A DNA stretch of 17,689 nucleotides, from contig CANHGF010000011.1 of assembly GCA_947460065.1 (NCBI GenBank), positions 1-17,689 on the forward strand, given 5' to 3'. Each line of letters begins with the position of its first letter. The first letter of the stretch is position 1. A program made the translations under genes and the position numbers. This stretch comes from Comamonadaceae bacterium (GTDB lineage Bacteria; Pseudomonadota; Gammaproteobacteria; Burkholderiales; Burkholderiaceae_C). The notes under the pieces were generated by a model. It saw nothing but the letters and a program-made list of their open reading frames with translations, had not been told where the DNA came from and made no database searches. This document shows, one piece after another, positions 1 to 10,252 of this stretch.

Positions 1-8
1 CCTTGCGC

Positions 9-2084
9 TCAGGCCAGCTGGTTCAGGCCCAGCAGCAGCACCTGAGCCGCGCCGTGTTCGCGCAGCAGGGTCGCGGCCAAGCTGGCGCTCCAGCGGCTGC
101 GCACCTCGCAGGCCACCAGCAGCACCGGTCCTGCGGGCAGGGCAGTGCCCGGCGCCAGTTGCATCACCGACTGCAGGTGTTCCACCACAGCCGCCGAAGC
201 GCTGTCGCTCGGCGCCGGACCGCCCTGCCAGCTCAGCACATCGTGCAGTGGCAGTCGGCCTTTGTGGGCAATGAAGCTGGCCAGGCTTTGGTTGGCGGCC
301 ATATGGGGCGCGGCCAGCGGCACCACACAGGTGGGGCGTGCCGGCCACTGCTTGGACCAGCGTGCCAGTGTGGCCACCGCGCCCTCCAGCAGGGTTTGCG
401 GCAGCTCGCCGCTTTGGCGCCAGGCCTGCAGGCTTTCGGCCCAGGCTGGATCGTCGGCAAAGGCCACCGCCCTGCCTTGCGCAAAGCCTTTGATCGGCCC
501 CTTGCGCTTGGCGCCAGCGGGCCAAAGCTTGCGCGGCTCGATCTCGATGTCAATTCCGCGCAGAAACTCGCGTGCGGCGTTCTGCTTGTCTTGCGAGGGG
601 CTGGCGCCCGGGTCGGGCAGCCGGCCGGTGCAGACTGAGCAGCGGCCGCAGGGCGCGGGCGCGGGGTCGTCCAGCGCGGTTTGCAGGTAGGCCATCAGAC
701 AGCCCTGGCCGCGGGCGTAGCGGCGCATCAGCTCGGCCTCCTGCCTGCGCACCTCGATCAGGGCCGACCATTTGGCCCGATCATGCACATAGGCTGGTCC
801 GCTGGCCCGCCAGGATGAGCCATCTTTGTCGACCACGCCCTCAACCGCCAGGATTTTGAGCAAGGCCTCCAAGCGGCCGCGCCGCACGCCGGTGCGCGCT
901 TCAATCTCGGGCAGGCTCAAGGCCTCGGCGGCCAGCACCTCCAGCACCTTGTGGGCATGGACTTCGTCGGGGATGGTGGCGGTGGCAAAGTAGTCCCAGA
1001 TGCGCTCGTCGGCCTCGGAAGGCAGCAGCACCCCTTCGGCATGGGCTACCCCTCGGCCTGCTCGGCCGACCTGCTGGTAATAGGCCACCGGGCTGGCCGG
1101 CGAGCCGATGTGCACGCAAAAACCCAGGTCGGGTTTGTCGTAGCCCATGCCCAGGGCCGAGGTGGCCACCACCGCCTTGATCTGGTTGTGGCGCAGCTGT
1201 TCTTCGACCTGCAGGCGCCGCTCGGCATCAATCTGCCCGCTGTAGGCCTCAACCGCATGCCCGAGGCTGCGCAGGAAGGCGGCCAGTCGTTCGGCCTCGG
1301 CCACGGTCAGCACATAAACGATGCCCGAACCCGGCAAGCGCTCGATCGCGTCGGCCATCCAGGCATAGCGCTGCAGTGGCGAGAGGCCAGGTACCACCGA
1401 CAGGGTCAGCGAGGTGCGAGCCAGCGTGCCGCGAAAGGTCAGCGCTTGTTGGCCCAACTGGCGACCAATGTCCCGACTCACCCTGTGGTTGGCAGTAGCG
1501 GTGGTGGCCAGGATGCTGGCCGTGGGCGTGGCCAACAGGGCGCGCGCCAGCCGCTGGTAGTCGGGCCGAAAGTCAAAGCCCCAGTCGCTGATGCAATGGG
1601 CCTCATCGATCACGATCAGCCCGACCCGTGCGAGCAGCTCGCCCAGGCGGGCCGCAAAGCGCGGATTGCCCAGTCGCTCGGGCGAGACCAGCAGCACGTC
1701 GATGGCATCGCTGTCCAGGCGCTCGAACACCTCGTCCCATTCCGCGAAATTGGTCGAGTTGACGGTGGCCGCCGCGAGCCCCGCCCGGTCGGCCGCCATC
1801 ACCTGATCGCGCATCAGGGCCAGCAGAGGCGAGACCACCAGCGCCGGCCCGCAGCCCAGGCTGCGCAGTGCTCGGGTAGCTGCCCAATAAACCGCCGATT
1901 TTCCCCAGCCTGTGGCCTGTACGACCAGCACCCTTGCGGCCGGCTGCAGCAGGGCCTGCACCGCGTCCACCTGTTCCGCTCGCGGCGCAGCGTCAGCGCC
2001 GGCCAGGCGTGTAAGGACCGCCTGCATATGGTGCTCGGCTTGAGCGCGCGTGGTCTCGCTGTTGTGCTCGTCGGACGATTGCAT
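9..2084 (-). CDS. RecQ-family ATP-dependent DNA helicase with degenerate PRTase-like C-terminal domain
   Basis: This 691-residue protein should be a 3'-5' superfamily 2 DNA helicase acting in recombination and repair. Visible motifs in order: Walker A-like QATGWGKS (56-63), the DEAH box followed by the RecQ aromatic loop DEAHCISDWGFDFRP (160-174), TTATA (194-198), LGMGYDKPD (311-319) and motif VI QVGRAGRG (338-345). Four cysteines (462, 479, 482, 485) form the RecQ zinc site. There is no recognisable HRDC domain. Residues from about 510 to the end resemble the phosphoribosyltransferase-like tail I remember from some actinobacterial RecQ-type helicases, but the expected acidic PRPP loop reads LLVACEVRSRW (655-665). 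It is therefore probably not the housekeeping RecQ. The ATG at 2084 has only a weak ribosome site (GAGA). It lies 38 bp downstream of the capA stop on the same strand. The helicase assignment is strong; the tail assignment is inference. Confidence 0.92.
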   Translation of the reverse strand: MQSSDEHNSETTRAQAEHHMQAVLTRLAGADAAPRAEQVDAVQALLQPAARVLVVQATGWGKSAVYWAATRALRSLGCGPALVVSPLLALMRDQVMAADRAGLAAATVNSTNFAEWDEVFERLDSDAIDVLLVSPERLGNPRFAARLGELLARVGLIVIDEAHCISDWGFDFRPDYQRLARALLATPTASILATTATANHRVSRDIGRQLGQQALTFRGTLARTSLTLSVVPGLSPLQRYAWMADAIERLPGSGIVYVLTVAEAERLAAFLRSLGHAVEAYSGQIDAERRLQVEEQLRHNQIKAVVATSALGMGYDKPDLGFCVHIGSPASPVAYYQQVGRAGRGVAHAEGVLLPSEADERIWDYFATATIPDEVHAHKVLEVLAAEALSLPEIEARTGVRRGRLEALLKILAVEGVVDKDGSSWRASGPAYVHDRAKWSALIEVRRQEAELMRRYARGQGCLMAYLQTALDDPAPAPCGRCSVCTGRLPDPGASPSQDKQNAAREFLRGIDIEIEPRKLWPAGAKRKGPIKGFAQGRAVAFADDPAWAESLQAWRQSGELPQTLLEGAVATLARWSKQWPARPTCVVPLAAPHMAANQSLASFIAHKGRLPLHDVLSWQGGPAPSDSASAAVVEHLQSVMQLAPGTALPAGPVLLVACEVRSRWSASLAATLLREHGAAQVLLLGLNQLA

Positions 2085-2122
2085 TTCAGGTTCTCAGCTT
2101 GCGCCTAGCCCGGTGCAGGCGA

Positions 2123-3277
2123 TCACTCGCTGGTGTTTTGCGCACCAAAAGGCGTGGCGCGAAACCATTTGCGGAAAGTGTCGGTCTGGGCGTCGTAGCC
2201 CGGGAAGTTCAGCGGCTCAAAGCCGCTGAGTGTCTTGGCGGCCTGGCGATTGAACCAGTTGATCAGGTTGAGCGCGCGGCCGCTGGGGTCGATCATGGGC
2301 AGGCGGTTCTTGTCAAAGGTGGTCGGTGTCAAGCGCACTGCCTTGAAACGGCCGCCCTCGTCAAAAAGCAACTCGGTGAATACCGTTACATTGGCCAGAC
2401 TGTTGACACTCAGACCGCCCGAGCTGACAAAGTTGCCGATGGAGTGGAGCACGGGCACGCCCTGGATGCATTCGGCCGCCCGCACCAGATGCGGGCCGTG
2501 ACCGACCAGGGCGCTGGCGCCGGCCTTGACCATGGCTTGCGCGAACTTGCGGGCATTGCCGCGCTGCTCGCCCAGGAAAACCACATCCTCGTTGTGAAGC
2601 AGCGCGTGGCTGTCGCCCTCGCCGCCGAGTTGATAGAACAGCACCACGATGTCACTCTGGCTACGCACCTGGGCCACCAGCTTGGCGGTGGCCTCGATAT
2701 CGAGCACGTTGTTGAAGACCGGGTAATGGGCCAGGGCGATCACGCCGACCTTGAGCCCTTTGACGGTGCGAATGACATGGCTGTCTTTGAGGCCCGTGGC
2801 CTCCAGACCGGAGGCGCTCAGGTGCTGGCGGGTGTCGGCAAAGCCGACCGGGCCGTAGTCGTTGCTGTGGTTATTGGCGATCGACAAGATGTGAAAGTTG
2901 GCTTTCTTGAGCACATCAGCGGTATCGATCGGAAAGCGAAAGGAGTAGGAGCGCCCTGGAATATAGGGTTTGCGGGAGGTGGGGTGGGTGGTGATCGGCC
3001 CCTCCAGATTGCCCAGCGCAAGATCGGCCTGTGTCAGTTGTGGCAAGAAGTCGTTGAAGGCCAGGCGATTGATTTGGGAGTTCTCAGAAAAAACCAGGTC
3101 TCCGACGGCTGCGATTCGTAGGTCTGTGGACGCTGGCTCCGTCATTTGAGCCGAGCAATTGACGAAAGAGGGCAGGGCCTGCGCGCTGACCTGGCCGATG
3201 GCCGCCGCGCTGAAAAAACAGAGCAAGGCGCCGGTGGCGGCCTGGCGCAGGGTGAGGGGGGTGTGTTGAGGGGTCAT
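2123..3277 (-). CDS. Exported CapA-family (poly-gamma-glutamate/capsule type) metallophosphatase-like protein
   Basis: This 384-residue protein belongs to the CapA/PgsA family, which has a calcineurin-like metallophosphoesterase fold and is linked to poly-gamma-glutamate or capsule export, though many members have unknown roles. A signal peptide is visible: a hydrophobic segment around residues 14-28 ending in a cleavage-like AQA at 32-34, so the mature protein should be periplasmic or surface-anchored. Family motifs are present: GD (59-60), NLEGP (90-94), NNHSNDYG (135-142), VGHGPH (258-263) and SIGNFV (279-284). The segment where I expect the usual tryptophan-containing HWG.EY-like motif reads YQLGGEGDSH (215-224), so catalysis may differ. 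No capB, capC or capD partner lies in the window, so a capsule role is not supported by context. The ATG at 3277 lacks a clear Shine-Dalgarno sequence. The gene may be co-transcribed with the downstream recQ-like gene, 38 bp away. Confidence 0.88.
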   Translation of the reverse strand: MTPQHTPLTLRQAATGALLCFFSAAAIGQVSAQALPSFVNCSAQMTEPASTDLRIAAVGDLVFSENSQINRLAFNDFLPQLTQADLALGNLEGPITTHPTSRKPYIPGRSYSFRFPIDTADVLKKANFHILSIANNHSNDYGPVGFADTRQHLSASGLEATGLKDSHVIRTVKGLKVGVIALAHYPVFNNVLDIEATAKLVAQVRSQSDIVVLFYQLGGEGDSHALLHNEDVVFLGEQRGNARKFAQAMVKAGASALVGHGPHLVRAAECIQGVPVLHSIGNFVSSGGLSVNSLANVTVFTELLFDEGGRFKAVRLTPTTFDKNRLPMIDPSGRALNLINWFNRQAAKTLSGFEPLNFPGYDAQTDTFRKWFRATPFGAQNTSE

Positions 3278-3728
3278 AAAACAGGGTTGGCCTTGGCGAT
3301 GTGCGTCTTTACGGGGAAAGGATCGGGGGATATTGTGGGTGGCGGCCCCGGGTGCCGCAAGGCGTTCTTGTAAGGCGCGTGAGCCTGATCAAGGCAATAG
3401 GCGCTGGGCGGGCGCAGATGCATTGTTGTTGTGCGGCAACTATGGTCAAGGCCACTCTTGGCGGGGCGGTTCATCCCGATTTTGCGGTGTCAACGCAAAA
3501 ATCTACCCTGGTATTAATTCTTAAATGCTATTTTTCTGAAGTTATTCGTTCATAAGTCCAACTCTTGCGCCGACTTTCGGTCTGCCAAGCCTGCTTGATG
3601 CGGATCGGGGACGCAAGCCTGGGCAAAACTTAAACGTGGTGTTCGCCGGCCGGTCGGTCTATATTGACCCTCGGCATGGCATGGGTTTTGTGCCTCGGTA
3701 CCTGAGCGGCCCGCCAGAAAGGTCTTGC
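3278..3728. other. Divergent intergenic region with AT-rich core
   Basis: These 451 bases separate the start of capA (minus) from the start of the small membrane-protein gene (plus). Short open frames occur but have no ribosome sites or recognisable protein features. An AT-rich stretch at about 3495-3560 stands out from the GC-rich surroundings and is a plausible location for promoters or regulator binding. A candidate capA promoter is listed separately. On the plus strand a TATATT lies at 3660-3665, but without a convincing -35 partner. No tRNA, riboswitch or strong terminator is visible. Confidence 0.6.
3422..3449 (-). promoter_or_regulatory. Candidate sigma70 promoter for capA
   Basis: On the minus strand TTGACC (plus positions 3444-3449) is followed after 16 bases by AACAAT (3422-3427). 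This gives 5 of 6 and 4 of 6 matches to the sigma70 consensus. Transcription would begin near 3415, leaving a leader of roughly 135-140 bases before the capA ATG at 3277. This comes from pattern matching only. Confidence 0.3.
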
Positions 3729-4277
3729 ATGACTGCTCAAGACGCCGCTATCGGCGCCTCCTCTGGTAAGCCCAATGCGATGGATTGGGCCTTCTTGCTG
3801 TTTCTCTTGGTCGTCCTGGCCGCCGTTGCGGTGATGGGGGCCTTCACCTTCCGCGAGGGGCTCAAGACCGAGGCCACCAAGGCTCAGGGTGAGGCCTTCG
3901 TGGCTTGGCTCGTTCAGGCCAAGGCCAAGCGCCAGCAGGCAGACTTTGCACCGGCGGCCTGCGCCATGGGCAGCAAGCCTGGGACCTGGAGTCAATGCGC
4001 GGCAGCCCTGTTGGCCGAGGGAGGGCCGCTGGCGTCGATGCGTAACCCGTTTTCAGGCCAAGCCGTCGGACTGATCGCGCGTTGTGACCCGACCAGCAGC
4101 GCCTCGCCGGGCCAGTTTGTCATTGAACGGGTCTCTGCTACACCGCCCGGCTCGGCGGTGGCGCAGGTGGTCGCGCCATTTGCAGCGCAGGACGCGGTGG
4201 ACAAAGCGGTGACCATCAAACTGACCGTCTGTGACAAGGGCGGCTACGGCGTAAAGATCGGCGAAGCCGAGTTCTGA
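3729..4277 (+). CDS. Single-pass membrane protein of unknown function, pilin-like layout, paired with channel gene
   Basis: I do not recognise this 182-residue protein. The ATG at 3729 is preferred over the upstream in-frame ATG at 3636 because AGAAAGG lies just before it with a 6-base spacer, and because the extra 31 residues look non-coding. Residues 18-40 form one membrane helix with a short cytoplasmic N-terminus. The remaining 140 residues are probably periplasmic and contain four cysteines (78, 90, 119, 168) that could form disulfides, plus an NPFSG motif (106-110). A long N-terminal helix followed by a small globular domain with NPF.G recalls minor pilins or pseudopilins, but there is no clear prepilin peptidase site, so this is only a resemblance. 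The gene ends 10 bases before the tandem voltage-sensor channel gene. The two are probably one transcript, so an accessory-subunit role is conceivable. Confidence 0.75.
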   Translation: MTAQDAAIGASSGKPNAMDWAFLLFLLVVLAAVAVMGAFTFREGLKTEATKAQGEAFVAWLVQAKAKRQQADFAPAACAMGSKPGTWSQCAAALLAEGGPLASMRNPFSGQAVGLIARCDPTSSASPGQFVIERVSATPPGSAVAQVVAPFAAQDAVDKAVTIKLTVCDKGGYGVKIGEAEF

Positions 4278-4287
4278 GGAGAGCGGT

Positions 4288-6023
4288 ATGAGTACTCAGA
4301 CACCAACCGATGCCTCGCCCCAGGCCAGTGAGCCGGGCCTGCGCTCCTACAGGCACTTGTCCGACCCGCAAGTGCCGGCCCTTATCGGCGAGCGCGCTGA
4401 GCGAGAGCAGGCAGCGCTGTCAGGGGCTGGTGGCCTGCGGCGCCTGATCTATTCCTGGTTGTTTGATCCGACCCTTCCTGGCAACTATCAAAAGGCCTTC
4501 GATCGCATCATCGTCTGGCTGATCGTGCTCAACCTGTTTGCCCTGCTGATCGAGTTGGTGCCGCAGATCCATGAGCCCTACCGCGTCTGGTTTGACCGCT
4601 TCGATCTTTTTTCGGTGGCGGTGTTCACCATGGAGTACCTGCTGCGCCTGTATACCGCGCCAGAGGACCCACAGTTTCGGGCCTCGGCTCGGCCGCGGCT
4701 GGCCTTCGCGCGCAACCCCTTTGCAATCGTCGACTTGCTCGCGGTGCTGCCTTTTTACTTGCAGGCGGTGCTGCCCATAGACCTGCGGGCCCTGCGGGTG
4801 CTCAGGCTCTTGCGTTTGCTCAAGCTGTTTCGCCTGATCGTGCCGGCTTGGCGGGAGTTTTGCGAGCTCAACAAGGGGCGGACCTTCCGCCAACGCCTGC
4901 ATGCGCTGGTCTTTCCCAGCGAATACGGTGGCCGACTGCACCGCTATTTCGATACCTTCATCGCCGGCTGGGTGATGATTTCGGTGATGTCGGTCATCCT
5001 GGAGTCGGTCTATTCGATCAATTACCTCCTGCACATGGAACTGCTTGTGCTCGACGCGGTGGCGGTGGCCATCTTCACTGTGGAATATTGGGTTCGCATT
5101 TACTGCTGCGTGGAGGAAAAGCGCTATCAGGAGGCGGTGATGGGGCGGCTGCGACACGCCAAGTCGCCCTCTATGCTCATTGACCTGATGGCCATCCTGC
5201 CCTTCTTCTTAGAGGCCTTGCTGCACCACCTGATCGATCTGCGTTTCTTGCGGATCTTCAGGCTGATGCGCCTGCTCAAGCTGACCCGCTATACCGGGGC
5301 GACTGCTACCTTGGCCAAGGTGATCGTGCGCGAGTGGCCGGTGATGGCCGCTGCGGCTTTCATCATGCTGCTGCTGGTGGTACTGACCGCCAGCCTGGGG
5401 TATTTGTTTGAACACGAGGCCCAGCCCGACAAATTTGAGAACATCCCGCAGTCCATTTACTGGGCCGTCATCACTTTGGCCTCGGTGGGCTATGGCGATA
5501 TTTCACCGGTCACCCCGGCCGGCCGTGCGGTCACCATCGTGCTGGCGCTCATAGGCATCGGTATTTTTGCCATTCCCGCCGCCTTGCTGTCCTCGGCGTT
5601 TTCCGACCAGTTGCACAAGGAACGTGACGCACTCAAGCAAGAGCTGTTTGAGATGCTGGCCGACGGCAAGATTTCTGATGCCGAGGCCGAGATCATCAAC
5701 CGGGAGGCCAAGCGCCTGCACCTGTCGGCCGAAGATGTGGATGTGCTGATCGATCAGGCCAGGCGCGAGCGGCAGATCGCCAACGATATCTCGCACCTTC
5801 CTTTGCACACCATTGCCGCCAACCCGGGGCATGCGGTTGAACGCTATAAGACCTTGCTGTCTGAAATCCGCCAGTTGGGCCTGCTCACCGACGGCGCTCG
5901 CTTCGAGGCGGTGGCCCGCTCAGGCGACCGATTGACCGAGACCGAATGGCGCATGTGGCATCAGATCAATGCCGCTGTCGAGCCGGCCTCGGCGCCGCTC
6001 AAGCCAGACAAGGCAGATTCCTC

Positions 6024-6027
<4 letters not shown>
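4288..6027 (+). CDS. Potassium-channel-like protein with two tandem voltage-sensor domains and one pore
   Basis: This 579-residue inner-membrane protein carries two full S1-S4 sensors and then one S5-P-S6 pore. Sensor 1: S1 ~71-92, S2 ~103-122 with E116, S3 ~143-163 with D149, S4 with basic residues 167, 170, 173, 176, 179, 182. Sensor 2: S1 ~221-243, S2 ~252-273 with E266, S3 ~294-312 with D299, S4 with basic residues 319, 322, 325, 328, 331, 334. F71/F221, E116/E266 and D149/D299 are each exactly 150 residues apart, so the sensor looks duplicated. The pore has S5 ~350-373, selectivity filter SVGYGD (399-404) and S6 ~411-437. A helical cytoplasmic tail contains an [12 protein letters not shown] segment (458-469) resembling TerB-like helices. 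Ordinary bacterial Kv channels have one sensor. GAGGAG lies just before the ATG, and the gene follows the 182-residue gene by 10 bases. K+ selectivity is inferred from the filter. Confidence 0.93.
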
Positions 6028-7511
<1,484 letters not shown>

Positions 7512-7564
7512 GCTGGCCTTTTTTGCAGGAGGTGTCGCCCGGCGGCCCTGCAGCCACCGGTAGG

Positions 7565-7593
7565 AATACGCACCGTCGGAAAACGCTTGTCAA
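7565..7593 (-). promoter_or_regulatory. Candidate internal promoter for glpK
   Basis: A perfect TTGACA on the minus strand (plus 7588-7593) is followed after 17 bases by CGTATT (7565-7570), which matches the -10 consensus at only 3 of 6 positions. Transcription would start near 7558, about 46 bases before the glpK ATG. A TATAGT further upstream has no matching -35. The 139-base gap is unusually long for this operon, which is consistent with separate control of glpK. Confidence 0.3.
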
Positions 7594-7624
7594 AGTACAT
7601 AAGCTCTGTCCTCGACTATAGATT

Positions 7625-7658
7625 GCCGGTAACAGGCCGCTGCCGGCGTCTTACCGGC
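7625..7658 (-). other. Hairpin at the end of the HAD phosphatase gene
   Basis: GCCGGTAA (7625-7632) and TTACCGGC (7651-7658) are perfect 8-base inverted repeats separated by 18 bases, and the right arm contains the stop codon of the HAD gene. No T-run follows on the minus strand, so it is not a classical intrinsic terminator. It could stabilise the mRNA end or partly attenuate read-through into glpK. Confidence 0.4.
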
Positions 7659-8472
7659 CGCTGAGTAGGGCCGTGGCCAGCTCTGCAAAGCCGGTGCCGC
7701 GCTCATGCTGGCAGATATAGCCGGGCGGGTAGCGCAAGCGGGGCAGGAAGCGCGCCACATTGGCCACGCCCACGCTGTGCCGCATGTGCTTGAACATCAC
7801 CTCGTCATTGCTGGAGTCGCCGACATAGACCCAGTGGGCCAGCTCATCGGGCAGCGAGCGCGCCAGCCAGGCTTGCACGGCCCAGCAGGCACCTATCCAC
7901 TTGTCATGTTCGCCGAGCCAGGCATTGATGTGGATGCTGCTGACGGTAAAGCGCAGGCCGTGGGTCTGCAGCAGCTGGCAGACCTGTTCAATTTGCGCGG
8001 GGTCGAGCTGCTCGAATTCGCTGTGGTCGATGGCGATGTCGGTTTCGCGGCCTGCGCTGTCGCGGGCGCGGCGTGCTGCGGGGATGGCCGCTTCGACCGC
8101 TTGCAAGGCGGCCTGTAGGCGCTGGTAATGGGCCTGCCGGGCTTCGGGGCTATCGTGGTAGAGCCGCTGCAGCTGCCCGTCCGGCCCGAGCGAGAGCGCG
8201 ACCGCGCCGTTTTCGGCGACGATGCCCCGCACCGGCCAGGGCCGCAGGCCCCGGCTCGGATCGCCGATGAGCCAGGGCAGGCTCCAGCCCACGGGCCGTC
8301 CTGTGACCGCCAGCACCGGCAGGCCAGCTTGCTCGAGCGCCTGCAGCGCCACCAGCGCCTGGGGGCTGATCTGCCCGTCCTCAGTCAGGGTGTCGTCAAT
8401 GTCTGTGATCACGCCAGCGATGCCCGCCCTTTGCGCGGCCGACCATTGCGACAGGGGCAGGGGGGCGTTCAT
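7651..8472 (-). CDS. HAD-superfamily (subfamily IIB-like) phosphatase in the ugp operon
   Basis: This 273-residue cytoplasmic protein has the HAD catalytic set: motif I DIDDTLT (24-30) with nucleophile D24 and acid/base D26, motif II threonine T57 in AVTGRP, a motif III lysine likely K191, and motif IV GDSSND (218-223). A cap module of about 100 residues between motifs II and III suggests the Cof/IIB group, similar in style to mannosyl-3-phosphoglycerate or sucrose-phosphate phosphatases. The substrate cannot be read from sequence. The start codon overlaps the ugpQ stop in an ATGA, so translation is coupled. Its position between ugpQ and glpK suggests glycerol-3-phosphate or a related phosphoester as substrate. 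That is inference; a general sugar phosphatase is the alternative. Confidence 0.88.
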   Translation of the reverse strand: MNAPLPLSQWSAAQRAGIAGVITDIDDTLTEDGQISPQALVALQALEQAGLPVLAVTGRPVGWSLPWLIGDPSRGLRPWPVRGIVAENGAVALSLGPDGQLQRLYHDSPEARQAHYQRLQAALQAVEAAIPAARRARDSAGRETDIAIDHSEFEQLDPAQIEQVCQLLQTHGLRFTVSSIHINAWLGEHDKWIGACWAVQAWLARSLPDELAHWVYVGDSSNDEVMFKHMRHSVGVANVARFLPRLRYPPGYICQHERGTGFAELATALLSGR

Positions 8473-9239
8473 GGCGCGCCGTTAGCGAGGGCTAGCGGCG
8501 CGGCCGGTGAAAACAGGTCGATCCGGTCGGTAATGATGCCGTCTATGCCCAAAGCCTGCAGAGCGCTGGCCTGCTCAAGCTCGTTGACGGTGTAGCTCAG
8601 GCAGCGCAGTCCGGCGCGCCGGACTGCGCTCATGGTGTCCGCGTCGAGCAGCCGGTGGTTGGCCACGATGGCGCAGCACTGCAGCGCGGTGGCGGTCTGC
8701 AGCCAGCCGTCCCACCAGGTGTCGAGCAGCAGGGCGCGTGGCAGGCTCGGCGCGCTGTGCAAGGCCCCTGCCAGCGACTCGGGCTGGAAGGAGCTGAGCA
8801 GGGGCGGGGTGTGCGCCTGCGCCCACATGCGCTCTGCCTGCGCCGCCACCGTCTGCCCGGTCTGGCGCTCGCTGCCTGGACTGGGCTTGATCTCAATGTT
8901 CAGCGCATAGCCACTGGCCAGGCAAAAGCGGGCCAGCGCGGCCAGGCTGCAGGGCGGCTCGCCCGCATACTGACGCGAGTGCCAGCTGCCCGCGTCCAGC
9001 TGCGACAACTCGGCCCAGCTGAGTTGGCCAGCCAGGCCCTGGCCGCTGGTGGTTCGCTCCAGGGTGGCGTCATGCAGCAAGAACACCGAGCCGTCGGCGC
9101 TGAGCTTGGCGTCGCATTCGAACATCCGGTAGCCGTGGGCCGCCCCGAGCCTGAAGGCCGCCAAGGTGTTTTCCGGGGCCATCTTGCCGGCGCCCCGGTG
9201 CGCCACCCAGAAGGGATAGGGCCAGCTTGGCGCCATCAT
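8469..9239 (-). CDS. ugpQ: Cytoplasmic glycerophosphodiester phosphodiesterase
   Basis: This 256-residue enzyme (E. coli UgpQ is about 247) hydrolyses glycerophosphodiesters arriving through the Ugp transporter to sn-glycerol-3-phosphate and an alcohol. The GDPD fold is clear from HRG (14-16) with PENT (22-25), metal and catalytic residues E41 and D43 in [11 protein letters not shown]56 in [10 protein letters not shown], and IEIKP (115-119). There is no signal peptide, which matches the cytoplasmic form and not the periplasmic GlpQ. The ATG at 9239 overlaps the ugpC stop by four bases (ATGA), and its own stop overlaps the HAD start in the same way. The second codon is also ATG, so the start could be three bases downstream. 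Confidence 0.95.
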   Translation of the reverse strand: MMAPSWPYPFWVAHRGAGKMAPENTLAAFRLGAAHGYRMFECDAKLSADGSVFLLHDATLERTTSGQGLAGQLSWAELSQLDAGSWHSRQYAGEPPCSLAALARFCLASGYALNIEIKPSPGSERQTGQTVAAQAERMWAQAHTPPLLSSFQPESLAGALHSAPSLPRALLLDTWWDGWLQTATALQCCAIVANHRLLDADTMSAVRRAGLRCLSYTVNELEQASALQALGIDGIITDRIDLFSPAAPLALANGAP

Positions 9240-10249
9240 GAGGGCAGACGCAGGCCGCTAGCGGCGTCGAAGCGGTGCAGCCGCTCGGCTTGCGGCAGGG
9301 CGCGGAAGGTCTGGCCGGGCTGGGGCGGGGCGATGGCCGCGTCCAGCCGTATCGTGACGGACTCCTCGCCCAGCCGGGCATGGAGCAGGCGCTCGGCCCC
9401 CAGCAGCTCGGTTGTCTGAGTCTGCAGGGTCCAGCCGCTGTCCTGGCTCAGGTGAATGTGCTCGGGCCGAATACCCAGGATCTCCCCCCGGGGCACGCCG
9501 GGGGCTGACTGCAAAAGGTTCATCGGTGGCGAGCCGATGAAGCCGGCCACGAAAGTGCTGGCCGGTCGGCTGTAGACCTGCTCGGGCGTATCGAATTGTT
9601 CGATGCGGCCCTGGTTCATGACGATCATGCGCTGGGCCAGGGTCATGGCTTCGACCTGATCGTGGGTCACGAACAGGCTGGTGGTGCCCAACTCGGTATG
9701 CAGCTTTTGGATTTCCAGCCGAGTCTGGGCCCGCAGCTTGGCGTCTAGGTTGGACAGCGGCTCGTCAAACAGAAAAACCTGCGGCTGGCGCACGATGGCC
9801 CGGCCCATCGCCACCCGCTGGCGCTGCCCGCCAGACAGTTGCCGGGGCTTGCGCTGCAGCAAGGACGACAACTCCAGGATAGCGGCGGCCTTAGCCACCC
9901 GCGCCTCGATGTCCGGCTTGGGCAACTTCTGAATCTTCAGGCCGTAGGCCATGTTGTCGAAAACGCTCATATGGGGATAGAGCGCATAGTTTTGGAACAC
10001 CATCGCGATGTCGCGCTCAGCGGGCTCCAGCGTATTGACCACCCGCTGGCCGATCGCAATCTCGCCGCTGGTGATTTCTTCCAGGCCCGCCACCATGCGC
10101 AGCAGGGTCGACTTGCCACACCCCGAGGGGCCGACGATGACCACAAACTGGCCATCGTCGACATGCGCGCTCACGCCGTGAATGACCTGCAGCTTTTGCT
10201 TGCCTTGTGGGTACTCTTTAACGATGTTGCGCAGTGTCAGCGATGCCAT
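9236..10249 (-). CDS. ugpC: sn-glycerol-3-phosphate ABC transporter ATP-binding protein
   Basis: This is the nucleotide-binding subunit that powers glycerol-3-phosphate import through UgpAE; two copies bind the inner face of the permeases. The 337 residues show Walker [10 protein letters not shown] (40-48), Q-loop Q86, signature LSGGQ (138-142), Walker B FLFDEP (159-164) and the switch histidine H196. Residues from about 230 onward form the TOBE-type regulatory domain of the MalK/UgpC group, with the IRPEH motif. It is slightly shorter than E. coli UgpC (356), with the difference in the C-terminal region. The ATG at 10249 lies 3 bases after the ugpE stop. The neighbours fix the substrate, because UgpC and MalK-type ATPases are hard to tell apart by sequence alone. 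Confidence 0.95.
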   Translation of the reverse strand: MASLTLRNIVKEYPQGKQKLQVIHGVSAHVDDGQFVVIVGPSGCGKSTLLRMVAGLEEITSGEIAIGQRVVNTLEPAERDIAMVFQNYALYPHMSVFDNMAYGLKIQKLPKPDIEARVAKAAAILELSSLLQRKPRQLSGGQRQRVAMGRAIVRQPQVFLFDEPLSNLDAKLRAQTRLEIQKLHTELGTTSLFVTHDQVEAMTLAQRMIVMNQGRIEQFDTPEQVYSRPASTFVAGFIGSPPMNLLQSAPGVPRGEILGIRPEHIHLSQDSGWTLQTQTTELLGAERLLHARLGEESVTIRLDAAIAPPQPGQTFRALPQAERLHRFDAASGLRLPS

Positions 10250-10252
10250 GAC

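Noticed and set aside
951..2108. Long plus-strand open frame of 385 codons opposite the helicase gene
   Set aside because: It lies antisense to a gene with clear helicase motifs, and its translation is low-complexity and rich in G, Q, H and R, typical of GC-rich shadow frames.
2099..3121. Long plus-strand open frame of 340 codons opposite capA
   Set aside because: It is antisense to the CapA motifs, has no recognisable domain or ribosome site, and is a GC-driven shadow.
3636..3728. N-terminal extension of the 182-residue membrane protein to the ATG at 3636
   Set aside because: The ATG at 3729 has a proper AGAAAGG ribosome site, and the extension does not resemble protein-coding sequence of this genome.
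4420..5157. Minus-strand open frame of 245 codons opposite the channel gene
   Set aside because: It is the complement of the channel's sensor domains, and its H/Q-rich composition is typical of antisense of hydrophobic helices.
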